The notes below the pieces were generated by a model, which worked only from the letters and a program-made list of their open reading frames with translations, searched no databases and was not told the origin of the DNA. Below are positions 49,624 to 58,157 of a DNA stretch of 64,000 nucleotides, one piece after another. Within the stretch, counting starts at the first letter, position 1. The number at the start of each line of letters is the position of its first letter. The stretch lies in the NCBI RefSeq assembly GCF_035440685.1, contig NZ_DAORMW010000028.1; one strand, written 5' to 3'. This DNA is from Accumulibacter appositus. GTDB taxonomy: Bacteria > Pseudomonadota > Gammaproteobacteria > Burkholderiales > Rhodocyclaceae. The translations under genes and the position numbers were made by a program.

Positions 49624-50889
49624 GTGAAGAACTGCCCCGAGTTCGATTTTCTCGAATCGCTGTTCGCTGCCGCGACCGCCGCCGCCGCCCCCGCGCGCTG
49701 CGTGCCCCCGCACCTGCCGGACGATCGCCATGGCCGCTTGATCGTCGTCGGCGCCGGCAAGGCGTCGGCAGCCATGGCCAGGGCCGTCGAAGAGCACTGG
49801 CCCGGCCCACTGAGCGGCCTGGTGGTGACCCGCTACGGATTTGCCGTGCCGTGCCAGCACATCGAAATCCGCGAAGCAGCGCATCCGGTACCGGATGCAG
49901 CCGGTCGGGCGGCGGCCGCCGCCATCCTGCAGCGACTGCGCGACCTGCGAACTGAAGATCGGGTGCTGGCGCTGATCTCGGGCGGTGGCTCGGCCCTGCT
50001 CGCTGCGCCGGGCGTGGGCGTCAGCCTGACGGAAAAGCAGGCCATCACCACGGCCCTGCTGCACAGCGGCGCCAACATCCATGATATGAATGCCGTCCGC
50101 AAACACCTTTCGGCGATCAAGGGCGGCCAGCTGGCCGCTGCCGCCTGGCCAGCATCGCTGCTGACGCTGGCCATTTCGGATGTCGCCGGCGACGATCCGG
50201 AAGTCATTGCCTCCGGCCCAACGGTCGGCGACCCGAGCACCTGCTCAGACGCCTTGTCGGTGCTCGACCGCTACGCCATCGACATTTCCGCTGAGCTGCG
50301 CCGGCGCCTTCAGGATGGTCAGCTCGAAACACCGAAACCCGGCGACCCCCGTCTGGCCCGCAGCGAGTTTCGCATCATCGCCAGTCCTGCCCTGGCCCTG
50401 CAGGCGGCAGCGGCAACGGCCGTGGCCGCCGGCGTGACGCCGCTAATCCTTGGCGACGCAATCGAAGGCGAGGCACGCGAAGTGGCGCGCGTGCTGGCCG
50501 GCATCGCCAGGAGTTGCGCAGACTACGGCACCCCAGCCAAGCCCCCCTGCGTTCTGCTCTCAGCCGGCGAAGCGACGGTCAGCATACACGGGCGGGGGCG
50601 CGGCGGGCGCAACAGCGAACTGATGCTGGCGATGGCCATTGCGCTACAGGGACAGCCGCGAATCCATGCGCTGGCCGGCGACACCGACGGCATCGATGGC
50701 TCGGAAGACAACGCCGGCGCGCTGATCGGCCCGCACACACTGCAGGATGCGGCAGCACTGGGCCTCGATGCGCGCGCCGCGCTGCACGACAACGACGCCT
50801 ACGGCTTCTTTTCGGCGATTGGCGACCTGCTGATCAGCGGACCGACGCTGACCAACGTCAACGACTTGCACGCCATTCTGGTGCGCTGA
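49624..50889 (+). CDS. ttuD: Glycerate 2-kinase (TtuD/GckA, MOFRL family)
   Basis: Phosphorylates D-glycerate to 2-phosphoglycerate. The GTG at 49624 is favoured because AAGGAGA sits six bases before it; an ATG at 49603 lacks a site. The 421-residue product has an N-terminal GLIVVGAGKASAAMARAVE-like block, LALISGGGSALLAAP, the KHLSAIKGGQLA motif and the C-terminal MOFRL domain with GRGGRNSELMLAMAI and AGDTDGIDGSEDNAGA. It is paired with hyi 71 bp upstream and convergent with aceK. Confidence 0.93.
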   Translation: MKNCPEFDFLESLFAAATAAAAPARCVPPHLPDDRHGRLIVVGAGKASAAMARAVEEHWPGPLSGLVVTRYGFAVPCQHIEIREAAHPVPDAAGRAAAAAILQRLRDLRTEDRVLALISGGGSALLAAPGVGVSLTEKQAITTALLHSGANIHDMNAVRKHLSAIKGGQLAAAAWPASLLTLAISDVAGDDPEVIASGPTVGDPSTCSDALSVLDRYAIDISAELRRRLQDGQLETPKPGDPRLARSEFRIIASPALALQAAAATAVAAGVTPLILGDAIEGEAREVARVLAGIARSCADYGTPAKPPCVLLSAGEATVSIHGRGRGGRNSELMLAMAIALQGQPRIHALAGDTDGIDGSEDNAGALIGPHTLQDAAALGLDARAALHDNDAYGFFSAIGDLLISGPTLTNVNDLHAILVR

Positions 50890-50924
50890 ACAGGACTGCG
50901 GGCACCCGCTGGCCGGGCCCCGCC

Positions 50925-52676
50925 TCAAGAGTCAGCAAAAACCTTGCAGAACCGCAGCTCTTCCGGATAAGGAAAGAAATCCTCGACGTGACCGGCGCGT
51001 ATTTTCTCCTGCGCCATGCGCCAGAAGTTCACGTCGAGCAGCGCCCGATGGTACTTGAGGAAAGCCGAGCGCACCTTCGGCGAGCCGAGCAGGAAACGGG
51101 CGAACTCCTCCGGAAAGACATCGTGCCGACCGACCGAGTACCAGGGTTCGTCGGACATTTCCATTTCCGGGTACGGCGCTTCCGGTATGACGCGAAAGTT
51201 GGTGTCGGTCATGTATTCGATTTCGTCGTAATCGTAGAAGACGACGCGGTTGTAGCGGGTAACGCCGAAGTTCTTCCAGAGCATGTCGCCCGGGAAGATG
51301 TTGGCGCAGGCCAGTTCGCGGATGGCACTGCCGTATTCATGAACTGCGTGCTCGATTTCCTCCGGCGTCGCCGCGTCGAGATAGATGTTCAGCGGTGTCA
51401 GCCGGCGTTCGATGTACAGGTGCTTGATCACCAGGTCTTCACCATCCTCCTCGATCAGCGATGGTGCGAGCGTACGTAGCGCCTCGAGCAATTCCGTCGA
51501 AAAGCGCTTCTTGGGAAGCAGGACATGCGAGAACTCCAGGGTGTCGGCCATACGGCCGACACGGTCCACCTGTTTCACCAGCAGGTACTTGCGCTTGACG
51601 GTGTCACGGTCCATTTCCTTGGAGGCGCCGAAGATGTCCTTGATCAGCTTGAAGACGTAGGGATAGGAGGGCAGGGTGAACACCAGCATCACCAGGCCGG
51701 CAATGCCCGGGGCAATGATGAATTGGTCTTCGGAATGCCGGAAATGCTGCTTGAGGTCGCGGAAAAAAAGCGTCTTGCCCTGTTTGCCGAGACCGAGCAT
51801 GGTGTAGAGCTCCGAAGCCGGCTTGGTAGGCATCATGTCGCGCAGGAAATGTACGTAGCCCGAAGGCACTTCCATATCGACCATGAAATAGGCGCGCGAC
51901 AGGGAGAATAGAACGCTGATCCGCCAGCGGTCGAGGAGGATCGTGTCGAGAACCAGCTTGCCTTCCGGTGTATGCAGAACCGGAACGGCAAACACGAACT
52001 CGTGATGACCATTGATTGCCTTGCCGAAGATGTAGGCGCCCTTGTTACGGTAGAAGGCCGAGTGCAGCACCTGAATCTGCGCGTTGGCTTCGGCGTCCGG
52101 CCACTCGCCAAGGCGCTGCTCGGCAGTACGCATGAGGTAGCCAATGTCGCGCTCGAGATCCTCGAAAGGACGTTGCCAGTCGAAGTCCACGATGATCTGC
52201 CTGATGGTCTCGAACAAGCCTCTCTGTGCCGGGTAGTAGCTGCGATAGGTCGGTGGCGATGCCTGAATGTACTCGGTCGACACCGCTGGGCGGGCGAAGA
52301 TGTAGTCGTTGTTGAAGTAGGTGCGGTGGAGGATCTTCGAGCACACCGAGTTGAAAAAGGTCTCGGCAAGTTCGGGCTGCTTGTGGTTGATCAGGTGGCC
52401 AATGTAGAACAGCTTGAGCTGCTGCCAGGTGGCATCGTCGAGCGACGCGGCGCCAAAGTCGGCACAGAGCGACTCGGCGGTCTCGCTGACCCGTTCGTCG
52501 TAGGAGCGGATACGCCTGCGAACGGCGACATGGACGCCCTTCCAGTCGCCCGCCTCGAACAGGCCCTTGGCTTTCTGGCCATATTCACGAATCAGTCGAT
52601 AGTGGCGATTGAAGCCGTCGATCATCGCCTCGGCAATGCGTTGGGCGAGCACGTTTTCTACAGTGGAAATATCCAT
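50925..52676 (-). CDS. aceK: Isocitrate dehydrogenase kinase/phosphatase
   Basis: Bifunctional enzyme that phosphorylates and inactivates isocitrate dehydrogenase, or reverses it, directing carbon to the glyoxylate bypass. The ATG at 52676 gives 583 residues, near the E. coli length (578). Conserved segments include YFNNDYIFARPAVSTEYI, FGKAINGHHEFVFAVPVLHTPEGKLVLDT, the kinase loop VFTLPSYPYVFKLIKD, and NIFPGDMLWKNFGVTRYNRVVFYDYDEIEYMTD. No Shine-Dalgarno sequence is seen before the start. It is divergent from icd, its substrate gene. aceA and aceB are not in the window. Confidence 0.97.
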   Translation of the reverse strand: MDISTVENVLAQRIAEAMIDGFNRHYRLIREYGQKAKGLFEAGDWKGVHVAVRRRIRSYDERVSETAESLCADFGAASLDDATWQQLKLFYIGHLINHKQPELAETFFNSVCSKILHRTYFNNDYIFARPAVSTEYIQASPPTYRSYYPAQRGLFETIRQIIVDFDWQRPFEDLERDIGYLMRTAEQRLGEWPDAEANAQIQVLHSAFYRNKGAYIFGKAINGHHEFVFAVPVLHTPEGKLVLDTILLDRWRISVLFSLSRAYFMVDMEVPSGYVHFLRDMMPTKPASELYTMLGLGKQGKTLFFRDLKQHFRHSEDQFIIAPGIAGLVMLVFTLPSYPYVFKLIKDIFGASKEMDRDTVKRKYLLVKQVDRVGRMADTLEFSHVLLPKKRFSTELLEALRTLAPSLIEEDGEDLVIKHLYIERRLTPLNIYLDAATPEEIEHAVHEYGSAIRELACANIFPGDMLWKNFGVTRYNRVVFYDYDEIEYMTDTNFRVIPEAPYPEMEMSDEPWYSVGRHDVFPEEFARFLLGSPKVRSAFLKYHRALLDVNFWRMAQEKIRAGHVEDFFPYPEELRFCKVFADS

Positions 52677-53013
52677 GGGAGGTGCCGGAATGAACTGAAT
52701 GGTGTTGACCGGGCGATTGTAGCATCCGGGGTCGCAAACCATCGTCAGCCGCCGCCGGCGTGCGACTGGCCGCCGGCAAGGCCCTGCAGGCCCGGCCGGG
52801 TGGCCTGCCAGCGCCCGACGGGCTGGCAAAACGCTTGCATTTGCGACATAATCGCGAGCGGTGCCGCAGGAGCGTCTGCTTCCAGTCAGATCCTTCGTGC
52901 CCAAACACGCAGCAAAGTCCGGTCCGCCGGCCCCGCACTACCGTATAGCGCTGCCCAGCGCCGGTGCCGGTACGTGAGACGGATACAACCAAACCACACT
53001 ATATGGAGTTGGC
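52677..53013. other. 337 bp divergent aceK/icd intergenic region
   Basis: Contains the upstream regions of both genes. Besides the aceK extended -10 candidate (52716-52724) and the icd ribosome-binding site GGAG before 53014, no operator or RNA element was recognised. TATAG near 52943 and TATATGG near 53001 are possible icd -10 elements without a convincing -35. Confidence 0.45.
52716..52724 (-). promoter_or_regulatory. Extended -10 promoter candidate for aceK
   Basis: Minus-strand TGCTACAAT matches extended -10 (TGnTATAAT, one mismatch), giving a start near 52709 and a leader of about 33 bases. Confidence 0.4.
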
Positions 53014-54243
53014 ATGAGCGCAAGTCTGATCAAAGTCCCAGAAGGCGGCCAGAAAATCATTCCGGGGCAAGCTATCCCGGATAACCCAATCATCCCGTTC
53101 ATCGAAGGTGACGGGATTGGTGTCGACATTACGCCGGTGATGATCAAGGTCGTCGACGCTGCCGTTGCCAAGGCCTACGGGGGCAAGAAGAAGATCGCCT
53201 GGATGGAAGTCTATGCGGGCGAGAAGTCGACGCAGAAGTACGGTTCGGACGTCTGGCTGTCGAAGGAAACCCTCGACACGCTCAAGGAATACTCGGTCTC
53301 GATCAAGGGACCGATGACCACCCCGGTCGGTGGCGGCATCCGTTCGCTGAACGTCGCCCTGCGCCAGGAACTCGATCTCTACCAGTGCGTACGCCCGATC
53401 CAGTACTTCCGCGGCGTCCCCTCGCCACTCAAGGATCCGACGAAGACCAACATGGTGATCTTCCGCGAGAACACCGAAGACATCTACGCCGGCATCGAAT
53501 GGCTGTCCGGCTCCGACGGCGCCAAGAAGGTCATCAAGTTCCTGCGCGAAGAGATGGGCGTCACCAAGATGCGCTTCCCGGAGACCTCGGGCATCGGCAT
53601 CAAGCCGATTTCCAGGGAGGGCACCGAGCGCCTGGTACGTGCCGCCATCAAGTACGCGATCGCCAACAAGCGCAAGTCGGTGACCATCGTACACAAGGGC
53701 AACATCATGAAATACACCGAAGGCTCGTTCCGGGACTGGGCATATGACCTGGCCAAGAACGAGTTCGGTGGCGTCGAGCTCGACGGGGGCCCCTGGCTCA
53801 AGCTTCCTGACGGCATCATCATCAAGGACTCGATCGCCGACGCCTTCCTGCAGCAGATCCTGCTGCGTCCGGCCGAATACGACGTGATCTGCACCACCAA
53901 TCTGAATGGCGACTACATTTCCGACGCCCTGGCGGCGCAGGTCGGCGGTATCGGCATCGCGCCCGGTGCCAACATCTCCGACCTCTACGCGTGTTTCGAA
54001 GCCACGCACGGCACGGCACCGAAGTACGCCGGGCTGGACAAGGTCAATCCCGGCTCGCTGATCCTGTCGGCCGAAATGATGCTGCGCCATCTCGGCTGGC
54101 TCGAAGCCGCCGACCTGATCGTCAAGTCGATGGAAGCGGCGATTGGCGACAAGGTCGTGACCTACGACTTCGCGCGCCTGATGGACGGCGCAACTGAAGT
54201 TTCCTGCTCGGCTTTCGGCGACGCGATGATCGAGCGCATGTAG
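53014..54243 (+). CDS. icd: NADP-dependent isocitrate dehydrogenase
   Basis: TCA-cycle enzyme oxidising isocitrate to 2-oxoglutarate and CO2. The 409-residue product is the E. coli Icd type with the substrate/phosphorylation loop GGGIRSLNVALRQELDLY, in which Ser 111 equals the AceK target Ser 113 of E. coli. NADP specificity is indicated by Lys-Tyr in HGTAPKYAGLDKVNPGS. Metal-binding aspartates lie in the LDGGPWLKL to CTTNLNGDYISD region. GGAG precedes the ATG. It is regulated post-translationally by the neighbouring aceK product. It ends before a hairpin terminator at 54286. Confidence 0.98.
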   Translation: MSASLIKVPEGGQKIIPGQAIPDNPIIPFIEGDGIGVDITPVMIKVVDAAVAKAYGGKKKIAWMEVYAGEKSTQKYGSDVWLSKETLDTLKEYSVSIKGPMTTPVGGGIRSLNVALRQELDLYQCVRPIQYFRGVPSPLKDPTKTNMVIFRENTEDIYAGIEWLSGSDGAKKVIKFLREEMGVTKMRFPETSGIGIKPISREGTERLVRAAIKYAIANKRKSVTIVHKGNIMKYTEGSFRDWAYDLAKNEFGGVELDGGPWLKLPDGIIIKDSIADAFLQQILLRPAEYDVICTTNLNGDYISDALAAQVGGIGIAPGANISDLYACFEATHGTAPKYAGLDKVNPGSLILSAEMMLRHLGWLEAADLIVKSMEAAIGDKVVTYDFARLMDGATEVSCSAFGDAMIERM

Positions 54244-54282
54244 GCGGACGCCATACGCCAAGCATGGCCAAGCTGCAAGGAC

Positions 54283-54310
54283 AAGGCCCCCGCGAGGGGG
54301 CTTTGTTGCT
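54283..54310 (+). terminator. Intrinsic terminator after icd
   Basis: GCCCCC-GCGA-GGGGGC stem, flanked by AAG and CTT that extend pairing over a one-base bulge, then an interrupted T-rich tract (TTTGTTGCTT). Located 42 bp after the icd stop and 43 bp before the CoA-transferase start. Confidence 0.75.
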
Positions 54311-54343
54311 TGAGCATCACCTGCAACGAGGACGCGCATCGTC

Positions 54344-55576
54344 ATGACGACATTGGCCAAACCCCTGACCGGTCTCAAGGTCATCGAACTCGGCAGCCTG
54401 ATCGCCGGGCCCTTCGCTGCGCGGATCATGGCCGAGTTCGGCGCCGAGGTGATCAAGATCGAATCGCCCGCTGGCGGCGACCCATTGCGCAAGTGGCGCA
54501 AGCTCTACCAAGGCACCTCGCTGTGGTGGTATGTACAGTCGCGCAACAAGAAATCGCTGACCATCAATCTCAAGCATCCCGCCGGCCGCGAGATCGTTCA
54601 CCAGCTGGTCGCCGAAGCCGACATCGTCGTCGAGAATTTCCGCCCCGGCGTTCTCGAGAAACTCGGCCTGGGCTGGGAAACGCTTTCGGCCATCAACCCC
54701 GGTCTGGTCATGCTGCGCCTCTCGGGCTTCGGCCAGAGCGGACCAATGGCGCAACAACCCGGTTTTGGCGCCATTGGCGAATCAATGGGCGGGCTGCGTT
54801 ACGTCACCGGCTTCGCTGACCGGCCGCCGGTCAAGACGGGCATTTCGATTGGCGATTCGATCGCCGCGCTGTGGGGCGTGATCGGCACGCTGATGGCCCT
54901 GCGTCACAAGGAGCTGAACGGTGGCCAGGGGCAGGTGGTCGATGTCGCGCTCTACGAGGCGGTCTTCGCGATGATGGAGTCACTGCTGCCCGAGTTCGAC
55001 GTCTTCGGTTTCGTCCGCGAACGAACGGGCAACATCATGCCCGGAATCACGCCGTCGAACACGCACGCGACGCAAGACGGCAAACATGTCGCCATCGGCG
55101 CCAATGGCGATGCCATCTTCAAACGACTGATGCGGCTCATCGGCCGCGACGATTTGGCCAACGACGCTCAGCTGGCCGACAACGCCGGTCGCGACGCGCG
55201 CCGCGATGAGATCTATGCGCTCATCGATGCTTGGGTGGAGGCGCATGACGAAGCCGCCGTGCTGCACGCCCTGGCCGCCGCCGAAGTGCCTGCCGCACGC
55301 GTCTACTCGGCCGCCGACATCGTCGCCGACCCCCAGTACCTGGCCCGGCAGATGATCGAAACCGCCACCCTGCCCGACGGCCAGCCGTTCAAGATCCCGG
55401 GCATCGTTCCGAAACTATCCGAAACTCCGGGAAGCACCGAGTGGCTGGGGCCGGCACTCGGCGAGCACACCGAGGAGACGCTACAGCGGCTCGGCTACGC
55501 AGCCGAGGCGATCAGAGCCTTGTGTGACGCCGGCACCGTCTCGCTCGGCGCGTCGCGCTCGCCGCGCGAGTCCTGA
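54344..55576 (+). CDS. CaiB/BaiF family III CoA-transferase
   Basis: Transfers CoA between organic acids. The 410-residue product has the family III hallmarks: LTGLKVIELGSLIAGPFAARIMAEFGAEVIKIE at the N-terminus, NKKSLTINLKHPAGREIV, VVENFRPGVLEKLGLG, and the catalytic aspartate in KTGISIGDSIAALW (D171). Specificity cannot be read from sequence; candidates include succinyl-CoA:citramalate, mesaconate, itaconate or glutarate transferases. A terminator separates it from icd, so it is probably its own transcription unit. Confidence 0.9.
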   Translation: MTTLAKPLTGLKVIELGSLIAGPFAARIMAEFGAEVIKIESPAGGDPLRKWRKLYQGTSLWWYVQSRNKKSLTINLKHPAGREIVHQLVAEADIVVENFRPGVLEKLGLGWETLSAINPGLVMLRLSGFGQSGPMAQQPGFGAIGESMGGLRYVTGFADRPPVKTGISIGDSIAALWGVIGTLMALRHKELNGGQGQVVDVALYEAVFAMMESLLPEFDVFGFVRERTGNIMPGITPSNTHATQDGKHVAIGANGDAIFKRLMRLIGRDDLANDAQLADNAGRDARRDEIYALIDAWVEAHDEAAVLHALAAAEVPAARVYSAADIVADPQYLARQMIETATLPDGQPFKIPGIVPKLSETPGSTEWLGPALGEHTEETLQRLGYAAEAIRALCDAGTVSLGASRSPRES

Positions 55577-55627
55577 GAACCGCCAGCCCGCCGCCTTGAA
55601 AGTCGAGTGCGCAGCAGCGAGCCTTGA

Positions 55628-56488
55628 TCACACGAACTCATAGTCGATCCGTCCGATGCGCGCCCGCCAGTAAGGGCGCGGCCCCTGTGGCATCAGCCAG
55701 CGCGCCTCGCCGCGCATGGGAATGGTCATCCCCTCGTGCTGTTGGTAGTCGGACCACAGCCCCTCCCACGGCGACACGACGACTTTGCCGTTCAGCGTGC
55801 GACCACGCGCCTCCGCGCGGACGGATTCGATCAGTCCTTCTTCGTCGAAGCCAAACAAGAGGCTGATGCTGACCTCGCCATCTTTCAAGGTCGCGATTGC
55901 CGAATTTTGGTCGACCGCCTGCCACTGCACCCCCTGGCTAGGCAAGAGGGCGGTCGGATAGCAGGCGGCTTCGGCCAGAAAGCGCATTAACTCATCCTGC
56001 GCGATATCGCCTCTCCCCTGCCGCTTGGCCAGTGAGGTCAATCCGAACAGCGCCGGGTGAAGCGTCCCCTCGCCGGCGACGTAGGCGTCATGCACATGCA
56101 CTGTCAGGCCCGGAACGATCGTCACCCGCCCATCCCAGACGAAGCCCGGCCGACGCGCAATCACGCGCTCGCCGGAGGTGAATGGCTTCCAGCGGTCAGC
56201 ACCGCTTTCGGCAATATTGAAGCTGCCCGCATGCTCGATTCTGACTGCGCCGAGCATCGGCTGGCCGGCCGTCAAGGCAAGGCGAAAGTAGCGCTGCACC
56301 GGATCAGGCAGACCCCGCAGTTCACGCTGGTCGAAGCGTGCTGGCACGACGGCCTGTCTTTCCGCGACCAGCCGCGATTGCAGCGCACGGGTCAGGAAAG
56401 CCCAGCGCGCGGCACCAAGCATCGACACCCCGACGTAAGCCAGTACCGACAGGAAAACAATTGTCAGCAGCGATTCCATCCATTCCAT
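55628..56488 (-). CDS. DUF6544-like protein with N-terminal membrane anchor
   Basis: A 286-residue protein with one N-terminal membrane helix (about 5-27) followed by a soluble domain. The pattern PDPVQRYFRLAL, W-K-PFTSGERVIARRPGFVWDGRV, VHDAYVAGEGTL, AEAACYPTALLPSQGVQWQAVD and ends in YWRARIGRIDYEFV fits a widespread uncharacterised family (DUF6544). The ATG follows GAAGGAAGGGATC. Function unknown; a lipid-binding or outer-leaflet role is possible but unsupported. It converges with the CoA-transferase gene. Confidence 0.75.
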   Translation of the reverse strand: MEWMESLLTIVFLSVLAYVGVSMLGAARWAFLTRALQSRLVAERQAVVPARFDQRELRGLPDPVQRYFRLALTAGQPMLGAVRIEHAGSFNIAESGADRWKPFTSGERVIARRPGFVWDGRVTIVPGLTVHVHDAYVAGEGTLHPALFGLTSLAKRQGRGDIAQDELMRFLAEAACYPTALLPSQGVQWQAVDQNSAIATLKDGEVSISLLFGFDEEGLIESVRAEARGRTLNGKVVVSPWEGLWSDYQQHEGMTIPMRGEARWLMPQGPRPYWRARIGRIDYEFV

Positions 56489-56511
56489 TCCGATCCCTTC
56501 CTTCTACATCG

Positions 56512-56542
56512 TCGATTTCGTTGATTTCGTTGATTTCGTTGA
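56512..56542. repeat. 9 bp tandem repeat upstream of the DUF6544-like gene
   Basis: Just over three copies of GATTTCGTT in the 258 bp between the DUF6544-like gene and cobS. Length changes by slippage could move promoter elements. Confidence 0.8.
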
Positions 56543-56746
56543 CTCCGCAGCCACTGGAGGTCGGGCGCCCAAGCAGCAATCCGCGCTGCCCGGCGCAAAA
56601 ATCGGCAGACCCGGGCACATGCCAGGCATTATGCCATCAAGCTGCCCCCTGCAACGCCTGTATCGGCGAGCAGAGAAGAGCCATGGTTTGACCCGGGCAT
56701 ATCGGTATAACATCGAGCACCGCGTGAACCGACAAATCGACGACCA

Positions 56747-57547
56747 ATGGCAAACAACGAACGTAACGACCTCGACACCGTCAAGCAGCGCTTCAGTCTG
56801 AAGCGTGAGCTGGAATATTTCTTCGGTGCACTGCGCTTTTTCACGCGCCTGCCGGTGCCGAAATGGGTCGGTCACAGCAGCGACGCGCTCAATAGCGCGG
56901 CGCGCTATTTTCCGGCCGTCGGGCTAGTGGTCGGCGCCATCGCCGCGCTGGTCTTCATCGCCGCCAACCAGATCTGGCCAATGACGCTGGCGGTGCTGGC
57001 GGCGATCGCCAGCAGCATCTTTCTGACCGGCGCGTTTCACGAAGACGGTTGGAGCGACATGGTCGACGGCTTCGGCGGCGGCTGGGAGAAGGCGCAGATC
57101 CTGAGCATCATGAAGGACTCGCGGATCGGCAGCTTTGGCGCCGTCGCGCTGATCGTGCTGCTGCTGGCCCGCTTCCTGGCACTGGTCGAGTTCGACCCGC
57201 TGATCATTCCAGCGGTGCTGCTGGCCGCTCATACTCTCTCGCGCTTCGCGTCGACGACGCTCTTGCGCTGCCTCGACTACGTTCGCGACGAGGGCAAGGC
57301 GAAGCCGCTGGCAACGCGCATCGGCTGGCGCGAGCTGGGATTTGCCGCGCTCACCGCCCTGCTGCCGCTACTCTTGCTACCGCCGTTCGAGGCTTTGCTT
57401 GGCTGCCTGTTCGCAGCCCTGGCGACGCTGTGGCTGGCGCGCATGTTCCGGCGCCAGATCGGCGGCTATACCGGCGATTGCCTCGGCGCCACGCAGCAAT
57501 TGTCCGAAGTCGCCTTCTACGCCGGACTCTTGTGCAGCTTTTCCTGA
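56747..57547 (+). CDS. cobS: Adenosylcobinamide-GDP ribazoletransferase (cobalamin synthase)
   Basis: Membrane enzyme joining adenosylcobinamide-GDP and alpha-ribazole phosphate to give adenosylcobalamin (phosphate). The 266-residue protein has about six helices, LRFFTRLPVPKW near the N-terminus, the metal-binding FHEDGWSDMVDGFGGGW block, DSRIGSFGAVALIV and GGYTGDCLGATQQLSE near the C-terminus. The last coding bases overlap cobC by 16 bp. No B12 riboswitch motif is visible upstream. Other cob genes are absent from the window. Confidence 0.96.
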   Translation: MANNERNDLDTVKQRFSLKRELEYFFGALRFFTRLPVPKWVGHSSDALNSAARYFPAVGLVVGAIAALVFIAANQIWPMTLAVLAAIASSIFLTGAFHEDGWSDMVDGFGGGWEKAQILSIMKDSRIGSFGAVALIVLLLARFLALVEFDPLIIPAVLLAAHTLSRFASTTLLRCLDYVRDEGKAKPLATRIGWRELGFAALTALLPLLLLPPFEALLGCLFAALATLWLARMFRRQIGGYTGDCLGATQQLSEVAFYAGLLCSFS

Positions 57548-58122
57548 TCCGCCATCCGCGCCCCCTGCTCGAGAGCGGCATCTGCTACGGCCGGCTTGAC
57601 ATCGAGGCCGAAGATCCACAGCCGGTGGCCAAGCGCCTGCGCACTTTCCTGCCCGCCGATACGCCAATCGTCACCAGTCCCTTGCGTCGCGCCCTTGGCC
57701 TCGCCGAAGCCTTGCATGCGCAAGCGCAGGTCGATGCGCGGCTGATGGAAATCGACTTCGGAGAATGGGAAGGCCAGCGCTGGAGCGAGATCGACCGCCG
57801 TTTCCTGGATGCCTGGGCGGCCGATGTCCTGCATTTCGCCCCACCGGGTGGCGAATCGGCGGCGATGCTGCGGGCGCGCGTCATCGACTGCGTAGACAGC
57901 CTCAGCCTGTGCGCAGAGTATGCAAAGCGCCTGGCGCTGGTCACGCACGCCGGCGTGATCCGCGCTGCGCTCGGCTACTGGCTGCAACTGCCGATCAAGG
58001 AGTGGAGCCAGCTGCCGCTCGCTTTTGGCAGCATCTCTCTGCTTGAGATCGATCGCCATGGCGGTCTGCCGCAAACGGAGAGCGGACAAGCTGCGGCGCA
58101 ACTGCGCTATCTCAACCATTGA
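57532..58122 (+). CDS. cobC: Alpha-ribazole phosphatase-like histidine phosphatase CobC
   Basis: Histidine phosphatase that dephosphorylates alpha-ribazole 5'-phosphate or the cobalamin phosphate made by CobS. The frame must begin at GTG 57532 because the catalytic RHP (R7, H8) follows at once; 196 residues. Other active-site parts are TSPLRRALGLAEAL, EIDFGEWEGQRW and VTHAGVIRAALG (H139). The start overlaps the cobS 3' end by 16 bp, so translation is coupled. The RHP variant of the RHG motif is common in this branch. Confidence 0.9.
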   Translation: MQLFLIRHPRPLLESGICYGRLDIEAEDPQPVAKRLRTFLPADTPIVTSPLRRALGLAEALHAQAQVDARLMEIDFGEWEGQRWSEIDRRFLDAWAADVLHFAPPGGESAAMLRARVIDCVDSLSLCAEYAKRLALVTHAGVIRAALGYWLQLPIKEWSQLPLAFGSISLLEIDRHGGLPQTESGQAAAQLRYLNH

Positions 58123-58157
58123 GCGGCGCACGCCGTGTGGCCTCGCCGCACGACCGC

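Noticed and set aside
52999..54501. 500-codon minus-strand frame opposite icd
   Set aside because: Starts inside the CoA-transferase gene and mirrors icd; no recognisable domains.
56620..56746. Possible cobalamin riboswitch before cobS
   Set aside because: Searched by eye for the conserved B12 box; nothing similar and the region is too short for the aptamer.
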